DNA from: Tritrichomonas musculus | Taxonomy: Eukaryota > Parabasalia > Tritrichomonadida > Tritrichomonadidae | NCBI GenBank assembly: GCA_039105265.1 | Contig: JAPFFF010000006.1 | Coordinates: 6,014,001-6,078,000, forward strand | Length of the DNA stretch: 64,000 nt | Direction of reading: 5' to 3' | Part shown: in pieces, positions 1 to 11,900 of the stretch | How positions within the stretch are numbered: position 1 is the stretch's first letter | Layout: each line of letters starts with the position of its first letter | Position numbers and translations under genes: made by a program | The notes under the pieces: generated by a model | Seen by the model: the letters and a program-made list of their open reading frames with translations, nothing else | Told to the model about the DNA's origin: nothing | Database searches by the model: none

Positions 1-339
1 ACAACATCAGTTTTAAATCAAAATTTACAGCTTAATCAAAATATGCAATTGAACCAAAATTTGCAATCAAATCAAAATATTCAATCAAGTCAAAATTTAC
101 AATCAAATCAAAATATTCAATCAAGCCAAAAATCAACCTATGATCTGATTATAAAACAAATTGAATCTTTTTCAAATTCAATGCTAGGGCATGAAAGTAG
201 AATGCCAACTATGGATTTAAAAATCAAAATTCTAGATAGAAGGCATTTACCTGGAAATGTTGTTCAAAGGTTTGGATCAACTCCGATTCAAAGAAGCCCG
301 CCAAAGATGAAATATGTTCATACAAGTGAGCCATTTTAA
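1..339 (+). CDS. C-terminal end of a Q/N-rich protein (partial)
   Basis: The reading frame is open from base 1 and ends with a stop at 339, so this is the 3' end of a gene that starts to the left of the window. The visible part opens with about 45 residues of near-repeats of the type NQNLQSNQNIQSS. A less repetitive basic tail of about 70 residues follows, rich in Pro, Arg and Lys (for example TPIQRSPPKMKYVHTSEPF). I recognise no domain. The Q/N repeats recall the Q/N-rich stretch of the LINE ORF further right, but the surrounding sequence is unrelated, so I do not link them. The function is unknown. Confidence 0.55.
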   Translation, partial: TTSVLNQNLQLNQNMQLNQNLQSNQNIQSSQNLQSNQNIQSSQKSTYDLIIKQIESFSNSMLGHESRMPTMDLKIKILDRRHLPGNVVQRFGSTPIQRSPPKMKYVHTSEPF

Positions 340-833
340 AAAGGAATTCAAGTTTGTATAATCTATTTATGAAGAAAATTTATCCTTTACTTTTTTCATA
401 TTCATGTTTTTTATCCAAAATGACTAATACCATCATTTTACAGAATGATCTTAGATCAAATATAGAAATAAGAATTTTGTTAGGTTTTGTTCTTATTTTA
501 ATCAAATACTTTTGATTTTTTGATTTTATTAGAAAAGTCAAACTTTTTTTATTGTTTGGATGTAACTTTTCCTAGAATCGTTTCAATTTCTCTTTGCTCA
601 AATTTATAAATGTTAATTATTTTAGTGTTAGTATCTAGTAAACAGCAAATCTTAAAAAAAAAAAAATAAACTTTTTTTCGATCTTATTGATTGTGAAACC
701 AACAAAATGGAATCTAGTATATTAATTTAATCTAGCTACATTAATTTTGGGAAATATAAAATTCATTTTGAAAATAAAAAATTTACATTTATATAATATT
801 ATTAACATTGAGCCAGTAGAATAAAATTCGGAA
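340..833. other. AT-rich intergenic DNA
   Basis: This is convergent intergenic sequence between the Q/N-rich gene end and the pyridoxal kinase 3' end. It is AT-rich with homopolymer runs. I see no ORF, RNA gene or repeat. Confidence 0.6.
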
Positions 834-1742
834 TTATGAATTATTATTCAATTCAACAGGGATGTTTATATCAGTCTTGAGTAATTCTTCGACAGAAATC
901 GTTTTAAATCTAATTGGTGGATCTAAAAAGCTTTCCACGGATGCGGTTAGTGCAAGCTCTCTAGAATTTGTTTCATAAGTCTTTTGAAGAACTGCAAAAA
1001 CAGTATTTACTGTTCTTAAACCGATTTTCTCATATTGTCCTGGATATTTGATCATGTTTGCAAGCAATAAACCTGAAAAAAGGTCTCCTGGTCCATCAAA
1101 CTTTCTTGGAAACGATGGAGTCATGATTGCGTATTGAACTTTTCCATTTTCAAACGAAAAGAAAACGCACCGTTTTGCCCATTCTGTACTAGAAATAACA
1201 ACATTTTTAGGACCAATTAAATGCAGCTGTTTAACGATTTCAAGCAGGTCTTGAACAGTGTCCATTGGAAGATCAGTGAGCCACATTGCTTCATATGCAT
1301 TAGGGCATGTTGTTGTAGCAGTTGGTACAAGTACTTTCTTCATGACTTCGAAGCATTCGTTTGAAAGATAAAGCCTTCCAAGATCACCAAGAACAGGGTC
1401 ACATAAAAAGTGAACATCAGAACTAAGAGATTTTCTAAGATTGACTATTTCTTCAATAATTTTTGGATTTGCTATATATCCTGTTAATAAATGAGTGTAC
1501 AAAGGAGTAATCTCATTGAGTTTAAGACCTTCAACTACTGAGCGAAATTGTTCAAGATCCATAATAGTTCCTCTCTTGTAAGGATAAGCTGTGTTAGTAG
1601 ATAATTGAACTGTATTCAGAGGATCACAATCAACTCCGTTGATTTCGAGTGAAAAAACAGCCGATCTATTGCCACTTCGACCATGAACAACTTGGCTTTG
1701 AATTGATAGAACCAATGGCTCCTTAACTGACGAATTAGTCAT
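834..1742 (-). CDS. pdxK: Pyridoxal kinase
   Basis: The product is an ATP-dependent kinase that phosphorylates pyridoxal, pyridoxine or pyridoxamine in the vitamin B6 salvage pathway; it should be cytosolic. At 302 aa it has the usual length of the family. Ribokinase-fold signatures are visible: an N-terminal SIQSQVVHGRSGNRSAVF block (residues 13-30), NTVQLSTNTAY (43-53), CDPVLGD (114-120), CPNAYEA (146-152) and the GPGD anion hole with the likely catalytic Asp at 220. The family usually has GTGD there, so G-P-G-D is a mild variant. The ATG at 1742 directly precedes the conserved N-terminal block. The gene stands alone, and its upstream region is shared with nothing obvious. Confidence 0.9.
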   Translation of the reverse strand: MTNSSVKEPLVLSIQSQVVHGRSGNRSAVFSLEINGVDCDPLNTVQLSTNTAYPYKRGTIMDLEQFRSVVEGLKLNEITPLYTHLLTGYIANPKIIEEIVNLRKSLSSDVHFLCDPVLGDLGRLYLSNECFEVMKKVLVPTATTTCPNAYEAMWLTDLPMDTVQDLLEIVKQLHLIGPKNVVISSTEWAKRCVFFSFENGKVQYAIMTPSFPRKFDGPGDLFSGLLLANMIKYPGQYEKIGLRTVNTVFAVLQKTYETNSRELALTASVESFLDPPIRFKTISVEELLKTDINIPVELNNNS

Positions 1743-2227
1743 TTATTGATATTTCAGTTATTCAATGCTCGAATTCAAATTGAAATTATTTTTTGAAGCA
1801 TCGCTCTTAAAAAGTTTTTATTCTTAATTGAAAAAAGATATTAAAGGATTTTACAAAAATGCATTAATTTCAAAAATTCTTAAGATTTCCTATAAAAATG
1901 TTTTGCATTTATAAAATTGTTTTTATAAAGCAAATATATGTTTTAAATATAAGAAAAAAAGTAAAAACATAAAATTTGATATATGTTTTTTTTTTTCATT
2001 GGAACAAAAAAAACTCATGATATTAAAATGGTTACTCTTTTTAGCTATAATTGATTCATAAAAGCATTTTAATGGTATTTATTTATACCGATATTTTGGA
2101 TGCAATTAAAAAAATATGTGTGTAATGCCTATATCAGTCAAGACGATCTAAAATGTATTATTGGAAATAACACAAGTTTATTTTTCAAATTAGCTAGTAT
2201 ATATAAAGCAAAAAGCTGTGAAAGCTT
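1743..2227. other. AT-rich intergenic DNA
   Basis: This stretch separates the pyridoxal kinase promoter side from the 3' end of the small YbjN-like gene. It is AT-rich with T and A runs. A short forward ORF at 2100-2294 overlaps the neighbouring gene's 3' end and looks like chance. Confidence 0.5.
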
Positions 2228-2680
2228 TTATTTTCGGAGCATATTATATGCTTCTTGTGTTTTTCCATCCATTATCGAGCAAATCGCATTATAATACTTA
2301 CATCCTGTCATTGCAACAGTATTCATAAAATTGTGAACGAATACATCTGACAATACAATTGATTCTACATCAACCGAATGCCTAAATCGTACTTCACCAT
2401 CATGACGGTCCATTTCAAAACCACCGATGGATACTTCTAAATTGATAATATTTAGAAAATTAATCATATGATTTCTTTGATCGGAGGGGGTTTTTCGTTT
2501 GTAAGAAAGTGTTGAAATTACAATACTTGCATCTTCTTTAAATTGAACTTTTACTGGATGTGACACTCCATCCTTTGATACATTTAACATTAAAAAATGT
2601 TTGACTTCATTTACAATAAATGACCAGGAACGTTTTTGAAGGAGGGCAGCCCATTTTTTCAAAAGGCTGGCATCTGACAT
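2228..2680 (-). CDS. Small YbjN-like protein
   Basis: A 150-aa acidic, soluble protein with no signal peptide or membrane segment. It has an alpha/beta pattern with a helical start (SDASLLKKWAALLQKRSW), a beta-rich middle (HPVKVQFKEDASIVISTLSY) and a C-terminal helical part containing NAICSIMDGKTQEAYNMLRK. This organisation resembles YbjN / type-III-chaperone-like folds, but the match is by eye and weak. The start codon at 2680 is supported because the first 37 codons are repeated, apparently unchanged, in an inverted duplicate at 18754-18864. The gene ends about 130 bp upstream of tRNA-Met, on the opposite strand. Function unknown. Confidence 0.6.
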   Translation of the reverse strand: MSDASLLKKWAALLQKRSWSFIVNEVKHFLMLNVSKDGVSHPVKVQFKEDASIVISTLSYKRKTPSDQRNHMINFLNIINLEVSIGGFEMDRHDGEVRFRHSVDVESIVLSDVFVHNFMNTVAMTGCKYYNAICSIMDGKTQEAYNMLRK

Positions 2681-2809
2681 TTAAAGTTAATTTACCAAAT
2701 ATTTTTCAGATTCAACAAATATATATAATATTCACGTTTATCAAAGAAATATCTTTATGAATTAAATGAGTTTTCAAGTAGTTTATATAAAAAAAATGTT
2801 TCACAACAA

Positions 2810-2882
2810 GCTTTGGTAGCTCAGTCGGTAGAGCGTAGGTCTCATAATCCTAAGGTCGTGTGTTCGAGTCACGCCCAAAGCA
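2810..2882 (+). tRNA. tRNA-Met (anticodon CAT)
   Basis: The sequence folds as a full cloverleaf without an intron. The acceptor pair is GCTTTGG with CCAAAGC, the D stem GCTC/GAGC, the T stem GTGTG/CACGC around TTCGAGT, and the discriminator is A. The anticodon loop is CTCATAA, which reads AUG. The anticodon stem TAGGT/TCCTA has one T-T mismatch next to the loop. The first base G and the ordinary acceptor suggest the elongator rather than the initiator form; this is inferred. The 3' end of this gene is the integration site of the LINE that starts at 2883. The gene remains whole. Confidence 0.92.
2868..2882 (+). repeat. Target-site duplication, upstream copy (tRNA 3' end)
   Basis: GTCACGCCCAAAGCA, the end of the T arm plus the 3' acceptor strand of tRNA-Met, is repeated exactly at 12961-12975 on the far side of the element. 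Flanking bases differ (A versus T before, G versus A after), so the duplication is 15 bp. Confidence 0.85.
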
Positions 2883-2884
2883 GA

Positions 2885-2893
2885 TTTTTTTTT
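2885..2893 (+). terminator. Pol III T-run terminator contributed by the LINE 5' end
   Basis: Nine T's start two bases after the tRNA discriminator and lie inside the element rather than in host flank. A further T-run follows at 2895-2900. Runs of four or more T's normally stop RNA polymerase III, so the element's first bases would keep the tRNA properly terminated. Confidence 0.6.
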
Positions 2894-2923
2894 ATTTTTT
2901 CTCCTTTACCTTTTCGCTTTTTA

Positions 2924-5900
2924 ATGGCATATTCGTATTCAGCTCCAGACAAGGATTCTAACCATGCTAATTTTTCTAACTTTCACCAAAATTTTATTTC
3001 TAATCTTCAAAATATCTCCGACCAAACCTCAAATTTTTCAAACTCACCACAAATATCTCATTCTTTACCTTATAACAATCTCAATGATATCCATACTTTT
3101 GAAAATTCAAATTATAACGATATATTTTCCCCTACAAATTTCCAAATTTTTAACAATTTATCAAATAATTCTGATCAATATTTATGCAAAAAACAATATT
3201 ATACTACGTTTGACCCAAAACATAATACTATTTCTTATCATAAATATTTTAATCTTTCGTTCAGGAAATTAGAGTCCCAAGACCTTTCATTTAATGACAA
3301 AATTAAACTTAAAATTGTTGACGATCCTGATGTTCTTATTTCTAACGAAATTTCAGACCCTGATTCTTCTTCGATAAGTGATGATGATGAGGATTTCAAT
3401 TACAAAGCAACTAATTCGTTCTTAAGTAATGACTTTTTCAATGATATAGCCTCTTTTGAAGACTGTGAGTATTCAATTCAACATTCACAACAATCTCGAT
3501 CTATACAACTTTCGCAGCAATCGCAATCGTCGCAGCATTCACATCATTCTCAAATGCAACCTACTCCAGTTCAATTAAGTAATAATCAATCAAGTCTTAA
3601 TTATCTAAACCTAAATCAATCAATCTTCATTCAACCAGATGACAATCAAATGATCCAAACACAACAAACTCAGATTCAATCAACTAATAATCAATCAATC
3701 CCAATTCAGTCAATTCTAGAAAAATCTAATCTCAATCAACAAAACCTTGATCAATCATTCAGTTATCAATCATCCTCAATACGTCAAAGTCTTGAGCGAA
3801 CAGTTGATAATCAAATGATTCATAATCAATCAAATCAAAATCAATCAATTCTCATTCAACGTAATGATAATCAACTAATTCAAAAACAACAATTTCCCGT
3901 TCAACTAACAAATAATGTTTCAAACCCTAATCACTTAAATCATGAGCAATCGTTTAGTAATCAATTGATACAATTACAACAAACGATTGATCGAACAAAT
4001 AACAATAAATCAATTCTTAAACAACCAATTGATAATCAATCAATTAAGACGAGATTATCCCTTGGTCAAGCAGATAACAACCTATCCAATCATAAGCAAT
4101 CAATTCAAGAACAATCTATTCTTGATCATCCAAGCATTGAACATTCTATTGATAATCAAATGACCCAAAAGCAACGAATTCCTGATCAAACATCTGGTAA
4201 TCAATCAGATTTTGATCAATCAATCACCAATCTTCCAATTAGTGTTAATCGTTCATGCCTTGACCTTCCAGGTCAAGATCAATCAAATTCTGATCAATCT
4301 AGCCACGAGCAATCAAATCAAGATCATTTATCCAATAATTATTCAATCCAAAATCTACCAACTCATCCTCATTCAATTAATCCTATTCATGAGTTATCCA
4401 TTCACAATCAATCTTCAAATAAACAAAGCCAGAAACCTAATATAAACCATCAGCATGAATCATCTAAAGATCATTTACCCTCACCGTCTTGTAATACTAA
4501 AGATAATCAAAACGATATATTTGATTCTTCAAATTACTCCAAAAAGACATCATATCTTAAACATTCTGACCCAACAATCAATACAAAACGAACTTATGTT
4601 ACTTTTGATCCTCGAAGTAAAGAAATCATTTATTCAAATTACCAGATTTTATCATTAAGCAAACTAGAAGGACAAAACTTAACATTTAAAGAGAAGATTG
4701 ATAAAGGATTAATTATAGATCCTTATTCACAAATTTCTAATGAAGATGAGGAAATTTGTCAAACCTTTAATCGTTCTGATAGTGTTGACTCTTTTAACTC
4801 TATTGATGAAAATAATTATAAATCCACAGAATTCGAATATGCTGATATTAATCCTTCGTTCGATGTTTTACAGCAGTCTAATGAAATTGCAAAAGAAGTT
4901 CAAATATTTCCAAATCATAATAATAATATTGATTCAAACAATGATCAATCATATCAGCAAGGAAAAGCTAAACTTATTCCCCCTCGTTTTCGCAATTCTA
5001 AATTTTCAGAATCAGATGATAAATACATCAAAGAAAAAGTTCTTTCAGATGTGATTCCTGACTGGTCAGAAATTGGAAAACATATAAATAAGTCTCCCAG
5101 ATCGTGTCGTGACAGATACTTCAACTATCTGTCTGATATAATTCTTTCTCCAAAATGGACGATTGAAGATGATGTAATCCTTCTCAAACTATTCAGCTCA
5201 ATTGGTCCTCAATGGAAGGCAATATATAAATGGTTTCCTAATCACACACCTGCAAATATACGTTCGAGATGTCAAAGCATCTGTTCAGACTACGAAGCTC
5301 CTGAGACTCAAACTAAAACAATTATCAATAATCATCATTGTAATAATCAGACTAATTTTATCCAGACTCTTCATGAGGAAGATCAGCCAAAAGTTGAACC
5401 AGTATATTATCAACAATTTAATTCTGAAGATTTGTCAATCCATTCATTTAACAAACATCAACAGCCTCCTTATGAGGACTTTCCTTTGAACCAGGTTAAT
5501 AATCTCTCATCTGTCTCCTCATCTGCTATTGTTAATTTTCAAGATTCTAATATGTCAACCTCAACTGGTAGCTCACTTGATAGATCATATAATTGTGATT
5601 TCTTACCAGATCAGAGCGCCAAGGCCAATGATTCTTCAGACGAATCTCCAGCATTAAAGCTATCTTATCCAAACCACTCACTAATTGTTCAGGATATGAA
5701 TAAATGGAACGAAACGGATATTGAACATTTAATTGCTCTTTTCAAATCTCACGGATCTAATTGGGATTTCATTGCTCATCAATTTACGAACCACTCACCA
5801 GATGAAATTCGGAACAAATTTTTGGAACTCTTCCCTGATTACTTTTCAGATGATGAAGAATCACCTCTTTCCAATCAGCCGATACAAATATCTACAAATA

Positions 5901-8900
5901 GCCAACAGGCTTTACCTCCAATGGATGATATTGAAACATTTCAACTTCCTTCCTCAGAAGAAGATACTGACTCCAGTTTTTCTTCCTCGACTTTACACTA
6001 TCCTTCCTCTATCTATAATACTTGGAACGTTCCTTTCTCTGATATTCCCGCTCTAATTGATAATCCCTCTTATCCACAGCATGGAGTCACTCATGATCTC
6101 CTGGAAAACCATCAATGTAGTCTTGCCTCTTCCTCAAATGAGAACTTAACCTTTAATAATAACAGAATAGATTTGAATTACTCTTCTAATCTCAACTCAT
6201 CTCTCCCGCTACAAAATACTCAAAATAATTTTTTACATAATCTCATTAATTGCTTAAAGTGCATTGACGATGATGATACGAAACATATGCTAGATGAACT
6301 TAAGATCTGCCACCTTCCTCATTTAGACTCACCGATCTCAATGGAATCGTCAATATTCGACCTCATTGAGAGTAGTACTGTTTGGCCGAAGTTCACTATC
6401 AATTCTTGCTTTGTCGATGAATGTTCATATGTGGGCAAAACTGAAGGTCAAGTCAGAGTTCATTACTCAAGTGCTCACAAGGTTCCGGTGGCCAGATGCA
6501 GGGATGAGTTGATAAACACTGTCGCATACCTGGCACACCGTGATATTATAACCATATATGACTTGGAGAATGGAAATGTCAGATTACCAGAGAAACAGAT
6601 GCTTTACTGCCACAAACCTGGCTGCGGATATGCGACAGAAAGAGACTGCAATATTCGTACACACAGAAAGGGACACGGTGCTTTCCTTAAACGTATCGAA
6701 AACTTGGGAAGATTTTGGGGAACTCTCAAATCATGGATTATTGATTTAAACCGCGTTCCCACAATCGGTGAATTCTTAGGAGAAGGTGAAATGTGGGCTT
6801 GTAGCCTTTGTGACTATATTACATCCAACTCTATGAATATCAAAGACCACATTGCTCAAGCTCACAAAATCAAAACTGGTGATAGAGAGAACGCAATCAC
6901 CACAATTACTCTCAAATTTAAATTTGATGATCAATATTCTCCAGAAGTTATCAACCACACTTGTTGTCCTAACCCTTATAACAAACATGTAATAGACGAC
7001 GTTGATATTGTTGATAAGAATGATATTCAGTCGAATGATATCTCTGGTGTCAATGACAAAACTGAATCGCCAATGGTCTTCCCTTCTAATGAATATGAAT
7101 GTCACAATGATTATCCTGATAATAATAATGTTAATGCCGTGGTTCCCACTTCCGACAGTTCCTTTCTACATTGCCCTGATCCTTTAGATGATTTATTTAA
7201 CAACACACTAGAATTATTTTCCCCAGAAGGTCTCTCAAATTGCAAAAGTGACGCAAAGACTTTTAATGATCTCCTCAAGTTAGCGTTATCTTTTGAAGGG
7301 GATCATTTCAAAATGCTATTAACTAGATTAAGAGATGCTCCTACTTGTTCTCGCATAAATCTCACCAATCACAATCTCTCTTCAATTGAGGTTTCAGATA
7401 TACTTAGAAGTATAGATCCTTCACAATGGCCGTCATTGGACAACCTTCATTGTTGTCCTATCTGTAATTCCTCATTTTTATCTATCTCTGAGGTTTTTGA
7501 TCATTTTAGGACTCATAACAATATCAATGTTGATCAAAACATTGCAAATTATGATGAACTTCTTTATGCAGTTCGCCTAATGCTCAATGAGGATTCATTC
7601 AATTGTATTATCATTAAACCTGATGGATCATTTAATACAATGATGAATACGAACTGCATTTGCAGGGTTCCTGGATGCAATTTTATTGGCAAAAACAAGG
7701 ACGGCCTTGCTTCACACATGGATCGTAGCAATGAAGTAAACCATGTCACTTTTCGACAAGCAGTCCTTAGATATGGTCCATTTTATGGTTCCCTCAAAGC
7801 ACACTTCCTCATTAGCAACAAGTCACCAGCCCTCATCGATCTCTTCAGAGGAAAAGCTATTAACTTCTACAAGTGTAATACATGTAACAGTTTATTGCCA
7901 CTTAGTGTTAACTTTATAAATAATCATTATGCACATAGTCACCCTTCAAAGACGCAACTCGACTCAATTGACAAAGTAACCACGGTTTCCCTCACAGTTA
8001 CGTCTAATATACACGATCTTAGTAATACACATATCTCAGACACTCGAAAACTTATTGAGAATGCAGTTAACGAACTCAGAGATAATATTAGTACTAAGGA
8101 ACTCCTCAAAACTCAAGATAAGATTTATCGCAATCTATTTGAGGATTCAGATAATGATACAAATGAAGAAGCAAGCCTGCAATTCCATATTAGACCAGAG
8201 TTAATTAAGAACAGAAACAGTAACTTTAAAGAGAATATACATATTACTGACCATCAATATTCAACCCAAGACACAATCAAGGAAGAAGACTCAGGTTACA
8301 TTCCTCAAATTCCTTCTCACTCCAAACTTTTGATTAACATCTCTGACAATGCTTCATCTCTTCAAAGCTCTCTGTTTCCTTGTTCATTACAAGAGAATAT
8401 GCCAGAAGATCTTCTTAAAACTCAGAATAACAGTTGCCTCAAATCAATAGCTAACTCCACTGAAGATGTCACTCCTATCTGTCAGCAGAATAACAAACTA
8501 TCTCAGAATACCGAAAAGATAGATGCTATTCCTAAATCTAGCGCGTATAGTGTTCGTAATCCTTCGAGCAACTCGTTATCTCAAACTTGCATCAATGACC
8601 TCAGTCCTCCCCTTGATGTACTATCAAACCGTTCTTCTCCAGTTAATACTTCTCTTCGAAATCGACCAGAAACATTGATAAATCGCTTCTCTAATTGTAG
8701 TCTCACCAAAAGGAATAAACGCTCAGACGTCAATGATCTCACACAAAATAATCAACACAATGATGATTCTTTTTACTCTAATAATGACACCAAAACATTT
8801 CCAGACACATATCACGAGCAGCTACGTAAAAACTACGATCTGCCCAGCTACAAGGACAACCCTACTCGTTGTACGAATCTTTCAAGCCAGCCAGTTAAAG

Positions 8901-11900
8901 TCAAACGTGCTCCAGTTATTTCTTATTTTCGAACTCGATCTCCACTGAATGGTGGGACGAACCGCTCAAAGTCAAATATAGTTGATTCAACACGCGGTGT
9001 TCTTTTCACCAATGATGTTGAGAAATCCTCCTCTTCCTCTCTGGCTAATGACTTGATTTTAAATGAGAATAACACGCAGAAAATGATCGCGTTAGCCATG
9101 CGATGGTATAATGAATCGAAACTCAGAGGTTCACCTCACCTTCCTAAACTTGACAGACAAAAACGCAAGCTTATCACATCAGGACTGTCAGAACTCTTCG
9201 AAAGTGAACTTATCCCATTGATACAAAAATACAATCCTGATAAGCTAGGTGATATTGACGAAGATACTAAATGGATAGCTTTCGAAGGTGCGTTTGAAGA
9301 AGCTTTACATCGAATGAGATGTCATGTTGCTGTTAAGTTAAATCTTGACCCAAACCGTATTTACTCTCAAAGGTATAAAAAACGTTGGATCAATAAATCT
9401 ACTGATGAGCTGGCATGCATTCAACTGACTATTAATCGTCTCCGCAAGCTTGCAGCAGATATTGACACTATCAATAACAGTGATGATGAGAATGACAACA
9501 GACAAGTCCGACAAGCAGAATCAAGACTCCTTAGTAGTTTATCCGTGATTAAAAATGAAGACAAGATGAGATTCTTTGGCACAACAGATACCATAGCTAT
9601 CCTCGATGAAGTGAGAAATAAAGGCGAAAATGTCAGTCAGTGTGCTTTATGGTTGGAATTAACTATTGAAGAATTAATTAAGGATGAAATGAATTTAAAA
9701 AATGCAAGCCTGCACGCTGAGAGAATTCGGGAAGCATACTCTGAAAACCCGAAAAAGACACTTAATAATTACATCCTCAGCAAAGCGAATCCTGAATGCA
9801 GTATTAATGAAGAATTGCTGTATGACTTCTTCTCCAAATCATTTTACAAAGAAGAGGATGAATTCATTCCAGATGATGAAAATGGATTGTTCGCCCTTAG
9901 CAGCTGTTTTTCTGAAGAAGATAAAAATGAATTTATTAAATACATTGAAAACAGAGATCTCATCGAAAATGTCATTGAATCAAGGAAATATGAATCTGCG
10001 GCTGGACCAGATGCACTTGACTATTCAATTTATAAATTAGCTAAAACAAAAGCCGCAGAATTCATTAGGTTGATCATTCAAATCACTAATTCAAGAGCTA
10101 GAGTGCCTCAGAGTTGGAAATGCTCAATCATGAGACTAATCTATAAAAAAGGTGATCCATCTCTTCCTGAGAATTGGCGACCGATTTCGGTTTCCAATGC
10201 GTTATACAGAATTGTGAGTTGTGTTTGGGCGAGAGCAATAAACTCCTTCAACATCAGAAATCACATTTTCTCACCCCAACAAAAAGGATTTATTGAAGGA
10301 ATTAATGGATGCAGTGATAACTCGGCAATTATCTCAGAGATTTTTTATGATGCGATGCGTTCACATAAAAGCGTTTTCATCACAGCATTAGATTTTAAGA
10401 ATGCATTCGGCTCGGTGCCTCATGCACTGATCATTGATTGTCTAAAAAAGAAGGGATTTCCCAAACTGTTCGTTCATCTTATTGATAATGTTTACACTGG
10501 TTCCACAACAAATATTATGACGAGTAAGTTCACCTCTCGCGACATTTGTATTAATCGTGGAACTAAACAAGGCTGTCCAGTGTCCCCTCTTCTTTTCAAT
10601 CTATGCTTAGAGCCGCTATTTAAGGCTATTAATTCAATCAATGCTGAAGATGGATACACAGTTTCAATGAATGGTGAAAGAGCGAGATTCTCAATCATGG
10701 CTTATGCAGATGACATTCTTTTGATAGCAAACTCCAGAAATGGCATGGAACGAATGCTTGAAACGTGTAACCGTTTTTGTGACTTCACAAAGATGACATT
10801 AGCTCCAACAAAATCATGCTCGTTCGGATATGAATGGATTTTCAACTCCAGACGAGGATTATTCAGTGGGTTCAATATCTGTGGGGAAGAAATTCCATTC
10901 GTCGGATTGGAGGAGTCGATAAGATATCTTGGTACTCCAATCTCAGCCAGAAAATGTGCTAAAATCAAAACTTCGGCAGAGTACTTCGTGAAGGCCAAGA
11001 ATAAAATTGAAAAAATCATTCAGTCGGACCTGATGATTGTTCAGAAAATACATGCCATTAAAACATTTATTATTCCATCTCTCGATTTCATCTTAGAAAA
11101 CGGTCAGATGAAATTATCCCATGTTAATAAACTAGACCAATTCATCTCTTCTCAGATTAATAAGATAATTGGTGCAAATATTCCTAGAGCTGTAAAACAT
11201 GCGAGCTGGAAAGATGGTGGTCTTTCCATTCCATCACTTCGTGAAAAAGCAGATGTCGGTAGAGTGAAGGCACTGATTAGAATGATCACGAATAGTGATC
11301 CAAATATAAGGTTACTAATTTATTCAGCAATCAACAATGAGCGAATTAAAAGAAATATTCCCGTAGCTAGCAATGATGAAAAACATTCTTTCTTTAATTG
11401 GAGCAGTTCACACACCACCACAGAACGGAAGGGCACTAACTCCATCGTGAAACGCGCAAGAAAATCTCTCAAAACATTAAACCTAGAGTTAACCAATGAG
11501 TGTAATGATGATGATGAATTTATTAACAGCACTCTGGATAATTCAGAATTAAATGCTTTCAAGTTGATGGATACCGAAACAAATAAAGATGTGATATTTC
11601 AATCGTCAAAAAATATTTCTCTTTTCCTCACCAATCAAAGACGCTCGAGATGGAATGCTGCCATTACTTCTCCATCAATGCACCTCCATGCGTTCTACTC
11701 TCTAAAGGATAATCCCCTTTCATCCGAATTCCTCATTAAGCAACATTATCCTATGAATGATACAATCGTTAAATTTGCGATCAAAGCAAGAACTAATAAT
11801 TTAGGTACACCTGAATTTGATGAATTGATTAATGGAAAAGAACATACGCCTTGCCCAAATTGTCTCAAGCACGGCAAGAGTTGCATCCAGAGTTTATCCC

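Larger units (their letters stand above)
2570..2882. repeat. Left arm of a 313-bp inverted duplication
   Basis: This segment reappears as its reverse complement at 18552-18864. It holds the tRNA-Met gene, the spacer and the first 37 codons of the YbjN-like gene. The coordinates map with a constant sum of 21434 at every point I checked (tRNA ends, start codon, breakpoint), so no net indel is visible, and I found no mismatch by eye. The homology stops at 2570, inside the gene. Confidence 0.85.

Noticed and set aside
1-339. Another copy of the LINE's Q/N-rich tract
   Set aside because: The repeat unit (NQNLQS) and the following sequence differ; similarity reflects composition only.
2813-2923. 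In-frame upstream extension of the LINE ORF starting inside tRNA-Met
   Set aside because: The 37 extra codons lie over the tRNA gene and the T-rich leader and are only accidentally open; the first ATG within the element is at 2924.
3470-4660. Short Ile/Leu-rich plus-strand ORFs in the Q/N-rich region
   Set aside because: They are out-of-frame readings of CAA/AAT-rich codons of the LINE ORF.
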